Shown here piece after piece: positions 20,143 through 31,824 of a stretch of DNA of 64,000 nt. Under the pieces are notes generated by a model. That model saw only the letters and a program-made list of their open reading frames with translations, searched no databases and was not told the DNA's origin. Origin of the DNA: Laccaria trichodermophora (taxonomy: Eukaryota > Basidiomycota > Agaricomycetes > Agaricales > Hydnangiaceae); assembly GCA_018417955.1 (NCBI GenBank), contig JACTVC010000001.1, positions 3,410,001-3,474,000 of the forward strand, written 5' to 3'. Numbering within the stretch: position 1 is the stretch's first letter; every line of letters starts with the position of its first letter. The position numbers and the translations under genes are program-made.

Positions 20143-22963
20143 TTACTCACCTGTTACACCTGCACCCCCGCCACCATTGTAGTTTATTACCGCTGTATCA
20201 AAGCGACCTGGGACAGGTTTTCCATACTTACCCACACGCGAAGGCTCGGAATGGATAGAGTCAACAACTACATCTTTTGATGGGTTGAGGCTGTACGGGT
20301 CTCGGGAAACAAATTTGATGCGATGAAAGACTGGTACTTTCAAGAAAGGAATGTGGGGATCGAGAGCCGCAGCTTCCACTTGTACTTTGGTCAAGGTGGG
20401 ATGTTGGACATGTACAACAAAGCAAGCGAGGGTGGCGGAAAAGAAACGAGCGTCGTAATCTTCTTGTAGGGACACAATAGAAACACCGCTGACAGTCGGG
20501 TGCTTGGTCATCTTCAGTTCACGCGGATAGACGAGTGGTGGAGGTGGTTGCGGGACAAGAGCCTCTGAGTTAACTTGAAGACGACGACAGAGGAACCTAT
20601 CATGTTGAAGAATCTGTTCGCGACGATCTAGCCAGGCCGTCATTTGAGAGAACTCATCCTTGGAGTTTGTTGCATGATAGGCGTCCTTTGCGAGGTCGAT
20701 ATGGAGGCGTTCTGTGTACTTGGTATTGTAGTTGTCAGTAGTGCCGTACAGCTCAATAAGATATCGATAATGACCGGCGAAATGAAGCTTTGGTATCTTG
20801 AAATCGGTATGGACACCAAGGTCGACAAAGATATCTTTGTTGTCATGGAATCGTTTCAATGCGGCATCGAGCATATCAAGGGTTTCCTTAGTGTGAACGA
20901 GATACTTCACGAGATTGAGAAAATCGAGTAATCCGCGTACCGCTCTCAAGAGATGGACGTTCGAGGCATTGTTTGGCAGGCGGATGTCGATGATGATGCC
21001 GAGAAGGAACTGCGAGATTTGGTCATGCTCTGTACCGGTGACTCGTGAAAGGTGAGATATTCCCTTCATGAAGAGGTGAATGTTATGATTTGGTGGGAGA
21101 CGTCGACACCGTGCGTCAATCTCTGCATCATCATATATCTGCCATAGCCACGAGATGAGATGTTTGAGGACACCTTGATAGAGTTGGTGAAGAATGTCAG
21201 GAGTGATGGAACGGTAGATGTTGACGAAAGGCAGGTTTTGCCAAAAAGGATGCTGAATCGGCTTGATACCAGCTGACTGACATGCCTTCGTAAATGCTGT
21301 CACCCCCTGAGAGGGAGTATCGAGCGCATCCAAAATGGGTCCTGGATCTCGCAGGGAGGCAACGCTCTCTGGATTGCCAATGTCATCTCGGTGAGCTGGG
21401 CACACGGGGCACTCGCCAGTCTTAATCCCAGTTATAAGGACCTGCTCCTGGTAGTCACTAACATGCGCAGTGAAGATTGGATGACACCGTCGAAGTGCGC
21501 CATCGCCGCTCGCCATGATCAAACCCTCCAAGCCAAGATGTTCAAGAGGACGGAGTATGTAGCCCATGCAAACATGGAAGAGGTTCGCAAGCGTTCTCCG
21601 CCGTGCAGACTTGTTTGAAATATGGTTTAACTTGGTAGTTGGCAGGTAAGCGAGGAGTACGTGCCCCTGCCATGATGGTTTTCGTCGAATATGCTTGGGA
21701 AGATTTCCGATGGTTAGATACACTGGATAGGCCACTTTGCCTCAGAAGGTTGTGAGTCGTGTTTTGTCAGAAGATATGATTATTGGGATGATTGTATACC
21801 CAGTCTTCTTGGTTGTCTCCTCCAATTCTTTCCATGATATTTTGTCAGTGGGCGGTAGCTAAGATGATGCTAATACATACCTGTGTTGCCCACCACCACT
21901 TGCCCGTGTGCATGTCATGGTATAGCCGGATTGTTTCGTCTTGATCCACGTATTGGCGCTCAGGCTCGAAAACGAGGTGTGATGCGAAGTTGGGTTCACC
22001 AAAGAAGGCCCGAATGCATTCAACGATATCCCTTGCGTATAACTCAAAGGATTCACCTGCAACCACCACCTCACAACGTTTGAACTTAGGACGGGTCGGG
22101 AGGGAGGTATCGATGATCCGATTGAGTTCATGGGTATTCTTGAATGAAAGATCCAATCCGTCACAAACCTAACAAGTAAGTTAGTTGAGCGATTTATATT
22201 CCTAGAAAGTAAGCCTTACCCCCTCGATAGCTAAGAGTTCCGAGAATGCTGTAGATCCGGCACCACGGAGTTTGGCCCACTTCGCTACCTCCCAGTCCAA
22301 TTTCGACTCGAAGGGGGCCCAGAAGTTTGAAGAGGCATCGACGTCTCCAAGGTAGCTCGCATCTGGGGACTGGGCCTTTCCAACGATTTTACCTGCACGC
22401 GAATGGGGATATTTGTTGGAGTAACGCACAGTTCTTGCAGGTTTGGCTCCTGCGCGTGTTTCAGCCTGTTCACGAGCTTCCGTAAACTCTCGGGCCATGT
22501 CAGACCCACTCTCCGCATCGATGGGTGGTTCATCAGCCGGCCCAGATGAGGATGAGGGTGAGTGAGCACCAGGCCTCTCCGGTTCCCATCCCCCCTCTTC
22601 TGGCAACTCATCCTCTTCTCCACTGTTCTCATCCTCGTCACCAGACAAGATGGGCGCTTCCGCTGATCCAGCCTCTCCATCTCCTTGTCCGAAATCATCT
22701 GCCATGTACTCGTCAGCTGACCCTAGCGCATCGCCCATAAACAGGCCAGCTTAAGAGTCATCAACTTCTAACTGATCGTCGTTGGTATTGACATCGTCGA
22801 AGTCCACGCCAAAGAGTTGAGCTATATCCGCGAGATGCGCTTGGTTTGCTTTGACGCAGCGAGGATCGTGACTCTGGGTAAGGTGTGATTCGAGACCAAT
22901 CTCACTAAAGCCACCCTTCTTGCAGCCAGCGCAACGGAGAGATCGAAGAGTGGGTTTGGGCAT
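20143..22963 (-). mobile_element. Plavaka-type (CACTA-related) transposase gene, probably inactive
   Basis: From the 22963 start, a C2H2-like finger appears (RCAGC...GLESHLTQSH), then an acidic linker, then GKWWWATQ. The large exon 21735-20143 carries PVYLTIGNLPKHIRRKPS, ANLFHVCMGYILRPLEHLG, GDGALRRCHPIFTAHVSDYQ, TPDILHQLYQGVLKHLISWL and PKLHFAGHYRYLIELYGT, which I recognise as the Plavaka transposase family of Agaricomycetes. Introns lie near 21740-21850 and 22157-22220. An in-frame TGA (21744-21742, reverse) precedes the conserved GKVAYPVYL, breaking the frame. Other parts look well preserved, suggesting recent death. Terminal inverted repeats were not located. A divergent DUF6532-like gene starts about 150 bp away. 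Confidence 0.8.
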
Positions 22964-25285
22964 GGTAGTTAGATGTGCAGGCTATGTTTCGACGGAGTCT
23001 GTGAGTCCGTTACTTGGCGAAACTTGAACCACAAATAAACGTACACTCACACCATTTTCTGCCACGTCTCTACACCTCCCACTCAGCAGAAACCTCCTCC
23101 CCTCTTCCGCTCTTAGTATCCTGCCAGACGATGGGACAACTCAACAACGATTGGCTACCGCAAGGGCCCTGAAAGCCAAAGCAACGCGAATCGAGAATGC
23201 ACGTCAGGCAGCACTCGAGAGCGAAAGGCTAGCAAAGGAGACAGAACGTGGGTTAACATTATGTTGTCGTTTCAAAGTCAAGGCGCTCACCTTGTTGTTT
23301 CCGTTTAGAGCCATGAGGTGCCAAGACCAGGGCTTTGAACAACCACGGTTCGTCAGCATCTGCTTCAGAACATGGGGGGGATATCTTACCCCATGACAGT
23401 TTGGCTAGGCAACAAGCGAGCAGCTTCGCTGGATGAGGCTGAGACTGCTGCACCTCCAAAGCAACGCAGGAAAGGTCTGGTGCACATTTGACAACCTGTC
23501 CAGCTGAACCGATCTAAAGAGCAAAACCATCAGGTGCTAAAGGCATGAAGGTCGCAATAAGGGACACTGAGAAGGAAGGATTTGAGCAAGACATGACGCG
23601 GACAGTTGAGATGAAGATCAGAAGTAGCGTTTTCACACCATAGTACCTTGATCACCTGACTAAGTCCATCCTTCAGAACGCGCGCCTCCAGCAGCTATCA
23701 TCCCAAGCGACAGTGAACGTGAACTGGAGAGGCCAATACCCACAAAGAAGGGCAAGAAGGTATGCTCACCAGTCTGCCATCCCTCATTCACCTCTAATTC
23801 ACAACTTGCAGACTCAAAACGCAAAACATGCAGCATCTGACGATTCCGACGAAGATGAATCTGGTGTTGGCAAGTCTGACGCTGACGACGAACCATCTGA
23901 CAGTGATGACGACGAACTCATGGGTAGAAAACTCGACGAAAAGTCCTTGATGAAGCATCTGAATAGTGAGGTGTGTTACATGCGCGACTGCTAAGATGTT
24001 TAGTGAGCTCACCGAAAAACTTAGTGCCCCGTTATTGGCGAGGATGATGATGACGAAGAAGAACAAGTTGCTGACCTCTTTGACGTTCCAGATCACGACG
24101 TGGAAATGGCATCAGCAAAATCCTCAAGGAACTCGCGTTCATCGTCTGTGGCAAGCTGACCACCAACCACTGACTCCGAAGACTTAAGGTCTTTCTTAGA
24201 CAATGATGACGAGGAGGACGATGATGAGGAGCCAGAGCCATTGCCAAAGAAGAGGCTGGTGAAGAGTGGGTCCTATAAAAGACAAGTGGGTAACTCGTTT
24301 ACTTCCTAAGACCATGACTTATCCAGCTGCACAGGGACGACGAAATGCAGCTCTTTTGTTAGAAGTTTGTATTCCTATTACTGCTATGCTACTTTCCCAC
24401 TGATGAGACTACCCACATAGCAACCTGGCATTGTTGACGGAGACGAGGGTGAGGATGACTCTGGGTCTGATGCTAACCCCCGGCGTCGTTTAGCAGAGGA
24501 TAAGAGGTGGCCACTCCATGCCAAAGCAACGCTTCCTGCATCGGGGAGGACTCCCAACCTTCCTGATCAACACTACACAATCCAGAAGGTCCTTCATCAT
24601 GCAATTGAGAATGTAACCCAGGAATGTCTCCTCAACAATGCCTGGCCCGAGCTCAAGGCAAAGAGTAAGCTTGCCTTTCAGGTTGATGTCCTTCTTCAGG
24701 CCATAAAGAGTAACATCAAGGCACACCCTGAGTTGAAGGACCTGAAGAAGTGGATTCAGGATGACATTGCATTCACGAGGTTATTGAGCTGTGTGGTATG
24801 TTGACTCCACCTTCAACCTTCATGTGTATGTTGATGCTCGAAGCAGTTTATGAATCGTTTATCTGCTATACGTGGCCCAGCAAAATCTATGGCAATGTCC
24901 GAGATTGCAAGCTATGAGCTCGGAAAAAGTGGGAAATGTGAAGCTTGTGTTGCCGTTCTCTTCAAGTTCCATCAGTACATTTTTCTGGGTACCTGGACTG
25001 GTGAAAACGGACTGGTGCGTATTCATATTTCCTTAGGCAAACATGCTAACCAATCTGTAGACATGGAACATGAAAAAAAACAAGCCCTATCTGAATTCCG
25101 CGGTTATTGATACTCTAATGGCGGCGTTCTTCGGAAACACATCGTCCATTGGCTACCAGTACATGGATCAGTATAAGTCCAGTATCGGAAAGGATGACTG
25201 AAGGGAACTACCATTAGCAATGGTAGCCCTCGTTGCAACAGCCGTAAGTTTTGTATTTATTTCATCACTATGTGCTCGAATTCAT

Positions 25286-26664
25286 CAGGAAACCTACAAG
25301 CTCCTGGGCGTCTGGAAATGCACTGGATTACCTGAAAGTGCCTGATCGTCTGGCGGCTTTTGATTCCCAGATGTTTTCCAGGCAACCCAGATCAGCAACC
25401 AGATGGAAAAATCAAATCATGAAATTTCGACAAGTCAATTCAAACCCTGCTCCCAGAAGAGGCAACGGCATGATCAATTTCAACATTGGCCAAACATTCC
25501 TCAACAACTCTTCCTTCCCAACAGTTGTCGTCTCTAAGTACAAAAACTTTGCTCTGGATGGTTGTTTCACATACGTACTCTCTGTCCCTCGATTTCACAG
25601 TGATGGCATACCACACAGACCAACAACGCTCCCCTTCCAGCTCAGCACCTCCACAAACACAACCGCTGAAAACTGGATCGACATATCTTCGGCCACCAAT
25701 CACGTTACATTCGAGCAGGGCTCGTAGCAGTATCCCAACGCTGTTCGTCCACTTATCCACACCCGCTTCACGTGCTAACGTTGGCAAACCAATGCAACCA
25801 GGGAATTCCGGCGTCAGTGCTCTACCGCTTGTACCGGGAACGCGAGTGAGGTATGTGGATTCGCCCGTCGTTCCGCAAGTGGTTGGTTTGTATGGGATTG
25901 ATCCAGGGGATGTGATATGTATTCCGTGAGGTTCCTTTAGTGACGATCTAACGTTGCCTTGACGCTTGCCTTATACAGGACTTCACACTCGCTGGTTTGG
26001 AGTACGGTTTGGAATACGGTTCGTCCCTCATCTCCTCTGAGTCTTCACCTCCTCTGATGACAAGATACTAAACGGCGTATAGGGTGCAGAAACGCAGACA
26101 TGTACGGCCGTCACCACATCACGCCAGCTCCCTCTGCCTGCAACTTCCCATGTGCAGGTAACCCCGTGCAGATCTACGGTGGAGCGAACGCGCTGAGTAT
26201 ATATGATTGGAGTGGGCAAGTCACTACAGACGGCGCAGAAGTTGAGTTATGCTTCCTGTCTCTTTGATGATACGTAATCTTATACCTGTCACAACTTCAG
26301 TGCCGGCACAAACCAGTCAAGGAAAGGGGATGGGAGGTAACTATTTATGATATCATAGTAATTAATTACCAGACACTTGTACAAGTTGTAGCATTGGACA
26401 AACAATATACCAAATTTCAACGTGATTGCAACTGTAATACAATGTCTGGAAAGTGATCTGAAAGTGCTGGCGCCCCACTGGAACCTACCTGAGTTCACCT
26501 GGAAAGGTGACTGGCCGGTCTGAATTTGACCTGGAACCAGAACAGGCCGTCCTGATCCAGAAACGACACTGCATTTTTCCAGGCACTGTTTCTGGGTTCC
26601 TTATTGATCTGAATCGCCTGATTTGGTCTGTTTCCAGGTAACCCAGACACGTGCACGTTTCCTG
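25286..26664. mobile_element. TIR element inserted in the DUF6532-gene intron, carrying a WSC-gene fragment
   Basis: The insert starts CAGGAAAC and ends GTTTCCTG, with CCTGG/CCAGG-rich subterminal repeats at both ends. The flanks GAATTCAT and ATGTTCAT share TTCAT, a possible eroded 8-bp duplication. It lies between a clean donor (GCC|GTAAGT at 25237) and a clean acceptor (CTAG|GTGTACATC at 26680), making the intron about 1.44 kb. No transposase was found. Confidence 0.5.
25440..26330 (+). pseudogene. Fragment of a WSC-domain protein gene
   Basis: Around 25955-26035 (+) one frame reads CLDACLIQDFTLAGLEYGLE, and after a short intron another reads SACNFPCAGNPVQIYGGANA then LSIYDW. This order of Cys residues and the IYGGANAL motif match the WSC domain of fungal wall or secreted proteins. 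The upstream part (25440-25920) has an open but unassigned extracellular-like sequence. Frames shift several times, so it is not functional. Confidence 0.6.
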
Positions 26665-26830
26665 ATGTTCATGTCGCGTACTAGGTGTACATCGCTCTTT
26701 ATGAATGGCGGAATGGAAAAAAGAGTAGAGTGAAGTTTGAAGGCAATACCTTCATTGCCATCTATTGCCACCATGCAACAACTCTTCAGCAAATGAAGGA
26801 AGACAGCCCCATTGGGTACCATGAAATCAT

Positions 26831-27300
26831 GGCGGAGTTATTCTCTCGTGTTGTGTTTGTATTCTTGACTTATATTCTCTTTCCACCTCTGACAAATCTA
26901 TTGCCGCAGGGATACCACTGTCACTAATGGGCCCAGTGGAGAGATGGAGACTTTCTCCATCATTGACCTTAGTGAATATTGATTCGTCACATTTCGTAGT
27001 TTTAAGTTTTAGCTGGTAGTATCTTTAATAATATATCCTAATGTCATTCAATGTGTTCAATTTGAAAAACTGAGCTACAAATACTACCTAAAGCATTCTT
27101 ATCACTCACTAACGCCTGCTAATCACAACTAATTCTCAACTTATTCTTGCAAACGTGTACTTATCAGGGCTTGAAAAGTAAAAATGAGCGCGAACAAGAG
27201 CGACGCGAGGGAATGTATCTCGAGTGAAGAAAGAGGGAAGAAGTGCGAGATAATACTTGCTATGCAATAAATACCCCTCGCGGAATTGGATTGCTAGTCT
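26831..27300. other. Intergenic DNA, nothing supported
   Basis: AT-rich flank after the DUF6532-like gene. No convincing coding frame. Confidence 0.4.
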
Positions 27301-27317
27301 CCGAGGTGAGACCAGGC

Positions 27318-27416
27318 CATCTCGGGGAGAGAGGAGATGTTGTTTCGTCCCCAGGCGCCCGTGCGCCTCGTCATCTCGGGGAGAGGAGATGCGGTTTCGT
27401 CCCCAGGCACCCGTGT
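27318..27416 (+). repeat. Two direct repeats of about 50 bp
   Basis: CATCTCGGGGAGAG(AG)GAGATG followed by a TTTCGTCCCCAGGC part and CCCGTG occurs at about 27318-27363 and again at about 27373-27416. The second copy runs into the left end of the next TIR element. Confidence 0.6.
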
Positions 27417-29235
27417 AGCGTTGGCGGGAACTCCACGGTAGGATTTTGACGTTTGACTTCTCTCAACGCTCCATCACGCGGCGGCGTTTGCCGATTTGTT
27501 TGGCTCCAGAACGCATTTGTTCGCAGTTCGCAGTCCACACGCAGCACCAGCAACGCACAAGGCTGTTGTTCTGTTCATTTCTGGCTGAAAGAACACTTCT
27601 CCGTCCTCCGGTCCCATGTTGCTTGAACGTTTATATGATATATCACACATAATTAATACTTATGTTTTACAAATATCACACTGTTTTGGTGATGACCCCA
27701 AAAAGCATTATGACGAGCTCGAACGCAGATGTGCAGCTTCTCAAAAATGGTGCCCACATTTCCCACTAACTAGATAGTTCCTATGAGACACAGAACAAAA
27801 CAAAAAAAAGAGCAAAGGCTTACAACAATATGACATGCTCTGTATTTTTTGGTGACGACCCGCAAAGCTTGCGATGAGCGCAAACGTCGACGTACAGCAT
27901 TTTGAACACAGGGCGCATATTTCCCATTAACTAGACAATTCATATGAGCCCAAGAACGCAAAAACTGAGCAAGAACTTACTATAAAACTGCATTATCTGT
28001 GTTTTTTCGGTGATGTTTCAACAGCATTGCGATAAGTTCGAACTTTGACAGTGACACCTAGCTTCTCGAAAATGGGGCGCGCATTTCTCACTAAGTAGAC
28101 AGTTCCTATGAGCCCCAAAACATAGAAATTGAGCAAGGACTTACAATAATATGTCATGTGCTGTTTTTTTTGGTGGTGTCACCCCCAAAAGCATTGCGAT
28201 GAGTTCGAACGCCGATGCGCAGCTTTTAAAAAAAGGCCCACATTTCTCACTGACCAGACGGTTTGTATGAGCTCTAGAATGTAAGAGTTGAGTGAGAACT
28301 CACAATTATATGGCATATTCTGTGAATTTTGGCGATGTCTCGCCCCGACACATTGCGACGAGTTGGAGTGCCGATGTGCAGCTTCTCACAAACGTTTCAA
28401 ATTAACTGGGTGATTCCTATGAGCCCCATAATGTCAAAGTTGAGCGAGAACTTACAATGAAGGACATGATCTAGTGATGACCCCCCGATAAAAAAACCTG
28501 CAACAAGTTGGAACATTGGCGAGCAGTTTCTCGCAAACAAGGTTCATATTCCTCACTAATCAGATAGTTTTTGTGAGCCTCAAAATGTAGGAATTAAGCA
28601 AGAACTTACGACATACTCTGTGTTTTTTGGTGACAACCCCCGAAAAAAGTTGTGATGAGCGGGAATGTCGACGTGCAGCTTCTCAAAAATGAGGGCCACA
28701 TTCCTCACTATCTAGATGGTTCCTATGAGCCCAGAATGTAAAAATCAAGTAAAAACTTACAATAATATTCCATTATCTGTAAAACTTTGGAGAGTATCAT
28801 TTGTGTCGTTTGTAGACAACGATTCGAGAGCACAAGTCTGGTATCACAGACTCTCGAGTCTCTAGTAAGTAGACGTTCTCTAGAGAGATGTCCATCGGAA
28901 ATAGATATGTCTCATGCCAAGCAAAGATTCCAAATCACAGCAATTTCAACCCACTTCTCCGAAGACTTGGTGGCTTACTTCACACGATATATGGCTTCCT
29001 ATCGAGTTCAGAGTAGAGTGTGTAACCTCCAAGTAGCACAGTACACTGAAAGAGATAGACATGAGAAGGGACCTTCATGTATCTTCATGAAAATCGTCTT
29101 GAAACTGATCGACAACAGGACGTGATGAAGACGTGATTGAAGTTGCGGAAGAAGCCGTGAGAGTCTAGACTGGCAGCGGCAGAGATGCAAATGCAAAACC
29201 TACCGTGGAGTTCCCGCCAACCTTACCCGTGTGCC
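27406..29235. mobile_element. 1.8-kb TIR element filled with satellite repeats
   Basis: The left end GGCACCCGTGTAGCGTTGGC, continuing GGGAACTCCACGGTAGGATTTT, is inverted at 29195-29235 (CCTACCGTGGAGTTCCCGCC, then AACCTTACCCGTGTGCC), about 41 bp with few mismatches. No target duplication or transposase is clear. The interior holds the roughly 158-bp tandem array described next. Confidence 0.65.
27680..28785. repeat. Diverged tandem array, about 7 units of ~158 bp
   Basis: A TCTGTRTTTTTTGGTGATG-like start recurs near 27680, 27839, 27997, 28161, 28318, 28470, 28617 and 28777. Each unit then carries GATGAGTTCGAACGCCGATG-like, CAGCTTCTCAAAAATG, ACTAACTAGACAGTTCCTAT and AGCAAGAACTTACAATAATA-like parts. 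Units are about 75-85% alike. On the reverse strand every unit has GTAAGT followed about 50 nt later by a TAG, resembling a tandemly repeated exon-intron unit. Confidence 0.8.
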
Positions 29236-29774
29236 TCGATTAGACTATAGTAAAAATAATTTTAAACTCGAGTAATAAGCACTCAAAAAGTCAGAACCTG
29301 TTTAATTTGTACTAATCGCACTAATCATACTTATGGGCACCAATCGCTCTAATTCTAACTTTTCACTTCTCATTGACACAAATTACTATAAATTTGCAAG
29401 TTGGGTTTTTCCTGATGTTAGCTTCGTCCCAACTTCGTCCCTTTCTCTCTCCACCCCGCTCAGAGCTGCATCTTGCTCGGTGCCTATGACAAACTTTGTT
29501 GTCGATGCGGTGTTGCGTGGTGCATTATCATCCCTCCGGGCCGCCGTCATTGCTAACGCTTGCTCAGTTATCGCTTTGCAGAACTACATCCTGACTATTT
29601 CTCTTATCGATATCTCCAGATCCAGCCTGAGCATCGTTGGTGCCATCCCAAAGGGTGCTCATAACTGGTCCTCCCTACTGAATAGAAAATGCAACTATAT
29701 CTGCCTGCGCTGGTAAGTGTAACCGTCTTGGCCTGCATGAAGCAGCTTTCGACTACTCGGAAATAAATAAATAT
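29236..29774. other. Flank with an unassigned open frame
   Basis: 29333-29716 (+) is open for 127 codons, Ser/Leu-rich, with no recognised motif. It may be chance or a fragment. Confidence 0.25.
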
Positions 29775-31463
29775 TTACAGCTCTCTTTCCGCCACCGTAT
29801 ATACCACACTTTCCCACTGGGGCCAGCGATCCAGATGCTCAGGCCAATTAGTCAATCCCAAAAGCCATGCTGCCGCATCCTTCCATTCAGTAGTCGTACT
29901 GCTCAAAGATTGGCGTTCCAATTCCAGTCTCTTCCCTACCCACTCCTGCTCCCACCACGTTGGTTCTTCTGCACCCTTCCCAGTATAATAGTGAACCTTC
30001 TTCTGACCCGAGTCAGTATTGACTTCGACTTCTTCGACAGCTCCATCAGCCAGCCAGAGAAGCGCGAAGCAGATAAGGTCGGGGCGAGCAAAATCGCCGT
30101 AGCCTGGATTAGATGGGAAATAGTTGAGGGATAGAATCATGGATGTGTAGCTCGCGCGGTACGATGTTTGTAGTTGGGCTGGGCTAGCTGTGGTGTCAAG
30201 GTGAGTAGGGTCCCGACCAGACATCAGGATGTTCAGTTCCAATGACTGCTGCTCCAGATTTCTCGATAACCATCTCATCGCAGATTTTGGCGGACAATCG
30301 AGTAATAACACGGCCAGCTCAACAGCTGCGCCGACAAAGTCATCACCCAGACCACCAAATTGCTCAACGGCCGCCTTCTCGTAGTACGATCGCATGACTT
30401 TGTTCGGCCGTGGGGACCAGACGGATGTGTTTTCGAGGTGTGTTGTGGTACTGATATTTGACCTGAAATCAATTCCTCGCTGCTTTTTTCTGCTGTCCCT
30501 ATGATCGAAGACGAGCAGAAAAGGTCGCAAACCTTTATTTCGTCCCAGGATACCCATCGCGAGGCAGATTCCCTCGCCCTTGTATCCGTCGTTCGTGAAA
30601 GGCCTAGAGTTGCTGAGTGTGCGAGGTATACTATTGATTGCTCGGGATATGCGGGGGCGAAAGCCAATGTCCTGGCCCCATAGAAGCGATACAGTACCCC
30701 CAGGATGGTGATGATACCCATCGTCATAGATACAAGACGCGAGAGTCGCCTCATCTTTGGTTTCGTCGTCCAAGAGCGATGAAGTTAATAATGAGGTTGG
30801 ATCCGCGCCTATGCCTGAGGGCGGATTGATCGCCCAGCCCCATTCATCTGAGGGGGTTGCGATAAGATGATTTGCAGGTGCACGGGAAGCAATCCGGTTC
30901 CATCGATCAGCATTGCCGACAATGCTCCCAAACACTGCCTTAATCGCCGTGCGACTGTTCCCTGTCCATGCCAGCCAGCGACTCTGTACGAAATCTTTGT
31001 TCCGCCAGGCGGGGATGGTGTACCTAACGATGGCAATGGATGTAGTTGTGGAGAGTGCGAGTACGCCGAGGGAGTCGCTGTTATTCCCGGATAGGAACGA
31101 GACGACAATGAGGATGAAGGAGATGGAAAGCAAGCTGGATATAACTGTCCACCAGAGATGTTCGTAACGCGCGATGCGGAAACGGAAAGTCCACATGTCT
31201 TGATCCTCAGCTATGGTCACTACAGTGACGGCGAGGCCCTGCATGAAAGAAGTGAGAACTGCAAGCCCGATCGAGCTCCATAAAAGCCCGATTAAACCGG
31301 CGGTGTTGACGTGAATGCTAACAGGAGCCGCGATGGCGAAGTTAACCGGGTGGGCGTAGACCGAGTAAATATTGAGGAAGTATAAAAGGTAGCGAATCAT
31401 GGGTGGGGGAGATCTGCTGCAGAGGACATGAAGACAGCGGTATATATAACACGCAGCTGGCAA
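29775..31463 (-). CDS. Multi-pass membrane protein of unknown function (541-562 aa, intronless)
   Basis: The long frame is uninterrupted. A second Met 21 codons in (near 31400) gives a better start, directly before a hydrophobic segment. Hydrophobic stretches near residues 23-45, 50-85, 110-135 and 140-165 suggest four N-terminal membrane passes. The remainder (about 380 residues) is soluble, with recurring WW, NW and HLDRWP elements near the C-terminus and EVEVNTDSGQKKVHYY. I do not recognise a characterised domain; the protein resembles hypothetical membrane proteins common in Agaricomycetes. Its neighbour GWT1 is on the opposite strand with about 0.36 kb between the starts. Confidence 0.65.
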   Translation of the reverse strand: MPAACYIYRCLHVLCSRSPPPMIRYLLYFLNIYSVYAHPVNFAIAAPVSIHVNTAGLIGLLWSSIGLAVLTSFMQGLAVTVVTIAEDQDMWTFRFRIARYEHLWWTVISSLLSISFILIVVSFLSGNNSDSLGVLALSTTTSIAIVRYTIPAWRNKDFVQSRWLAWTGNSRTAIKAVFGSIVGNADRWNRIASRAPANHLIATPSDEWGWAINPPSGIGADPTSLLTSSLLDDETKDEATLASCIYDDGYHHHPGGTVSLLWGQDIGFRPRISRAINSIPRTLSNSRPFTNDGYKGEGICLAMGILGRNKGLRPFLLVFDHRDSRKKQRGIDFRSNISTTTHLENTSVWSPRPNKVMRSYYEKAAVEQFGGLGDDFVGAAVELAVLLLDCPPKSAMRWLSRNLEQQSLELNILMSGRDPTHLDTTASPAQLQTSYRASYTSMILSLNYFPSNPGYGDFARPDLICFALLWLADGAVEEVEVNTDSGQKKVHYYTGKGAEEPTWWEQEWVGKRLELERQSLSSTTTEWKDAAAWLLGLTNWPEHLDRWPQWESVVYTVAEREL

Positions 31464-31824
31464 ACCTGTGTCCTAGCATGTTCACTCATGACACAGTGTG
31501 GGAGCTGTATCCTGCTGTATCATGTATGGCAACAGGGAGACCAGCTTCAAAATCACGGCTAAGACCGATATTTGTGGCTGCTTACGACAGATAGCGATTC
31601 CGGATAGTACTTGGAAGTATATGCCCAGAATCTGAGTACTGAGTATTCAGACTGGTAACGTTACCAGTGGGTTACCAGCGAGTAACGTTTGTCTATGATA
31701 TATCCTGTATATCTGTGAGTGTCATCGTTTGGCACTCCAAGTCCTCACCGCGTGACTGACATCCTCATTTCTAGGATCGCTCGAACATATAGCTCTATTA
31801 GTATCACACAGCACTGTCGGTGCC
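31464..31824. other. Divergent intergenic region before GWT1
   Basis: It separates the membrane-protein start from the GWT1 ATG. GTAACG/CGTTAC repeats occur at 31655-31690. The last ~50 bp is also present in front of the broken GWT1 fragment at 14514. Confidence 0.4.

Larger units (their letters stand above)
23100..26830 (+). pseudogene. DUF6532-like Agaricomycete gene, interrupted
   Basis: Exon-like pieces begin near 23120 with an Ala/Lys/Arg helix (RALKAKATRIENARQAALES), pass through acidic low-complexity parts (23840-24250), then give a long conserved-looking exon at 24480-24795 (LPDQHYTIQKVLHHAIENV), MNRLSAIRGPAKSMAMSEIA at 24850 and YMDQYKSSIGKDD at about 25160-25200. The C-terminal exon is at 26680-26830 (YIALYEWRNGKKSRVKFEGN). 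I recognise the region as a DUF6532-type domain, function unknown, often nuclear-like and acidic. An in-frame TGA follows KDD at about 25198, and a transposon-like insert occupies the last intron. The start codon is not certain. Confidence 0.55.

Noticed and set aside
27680..28785. CRISPR-like array
   Set aside because: Units of ~158 bp are diverged along their whole length with no conserved short repeat and unique spacers, and the context is eukaryotic.
30275..31167. Open frames on both strands within the membrane-protein gene
   Set aside because: They are shadows of the 562-codon frame, with no independent support.
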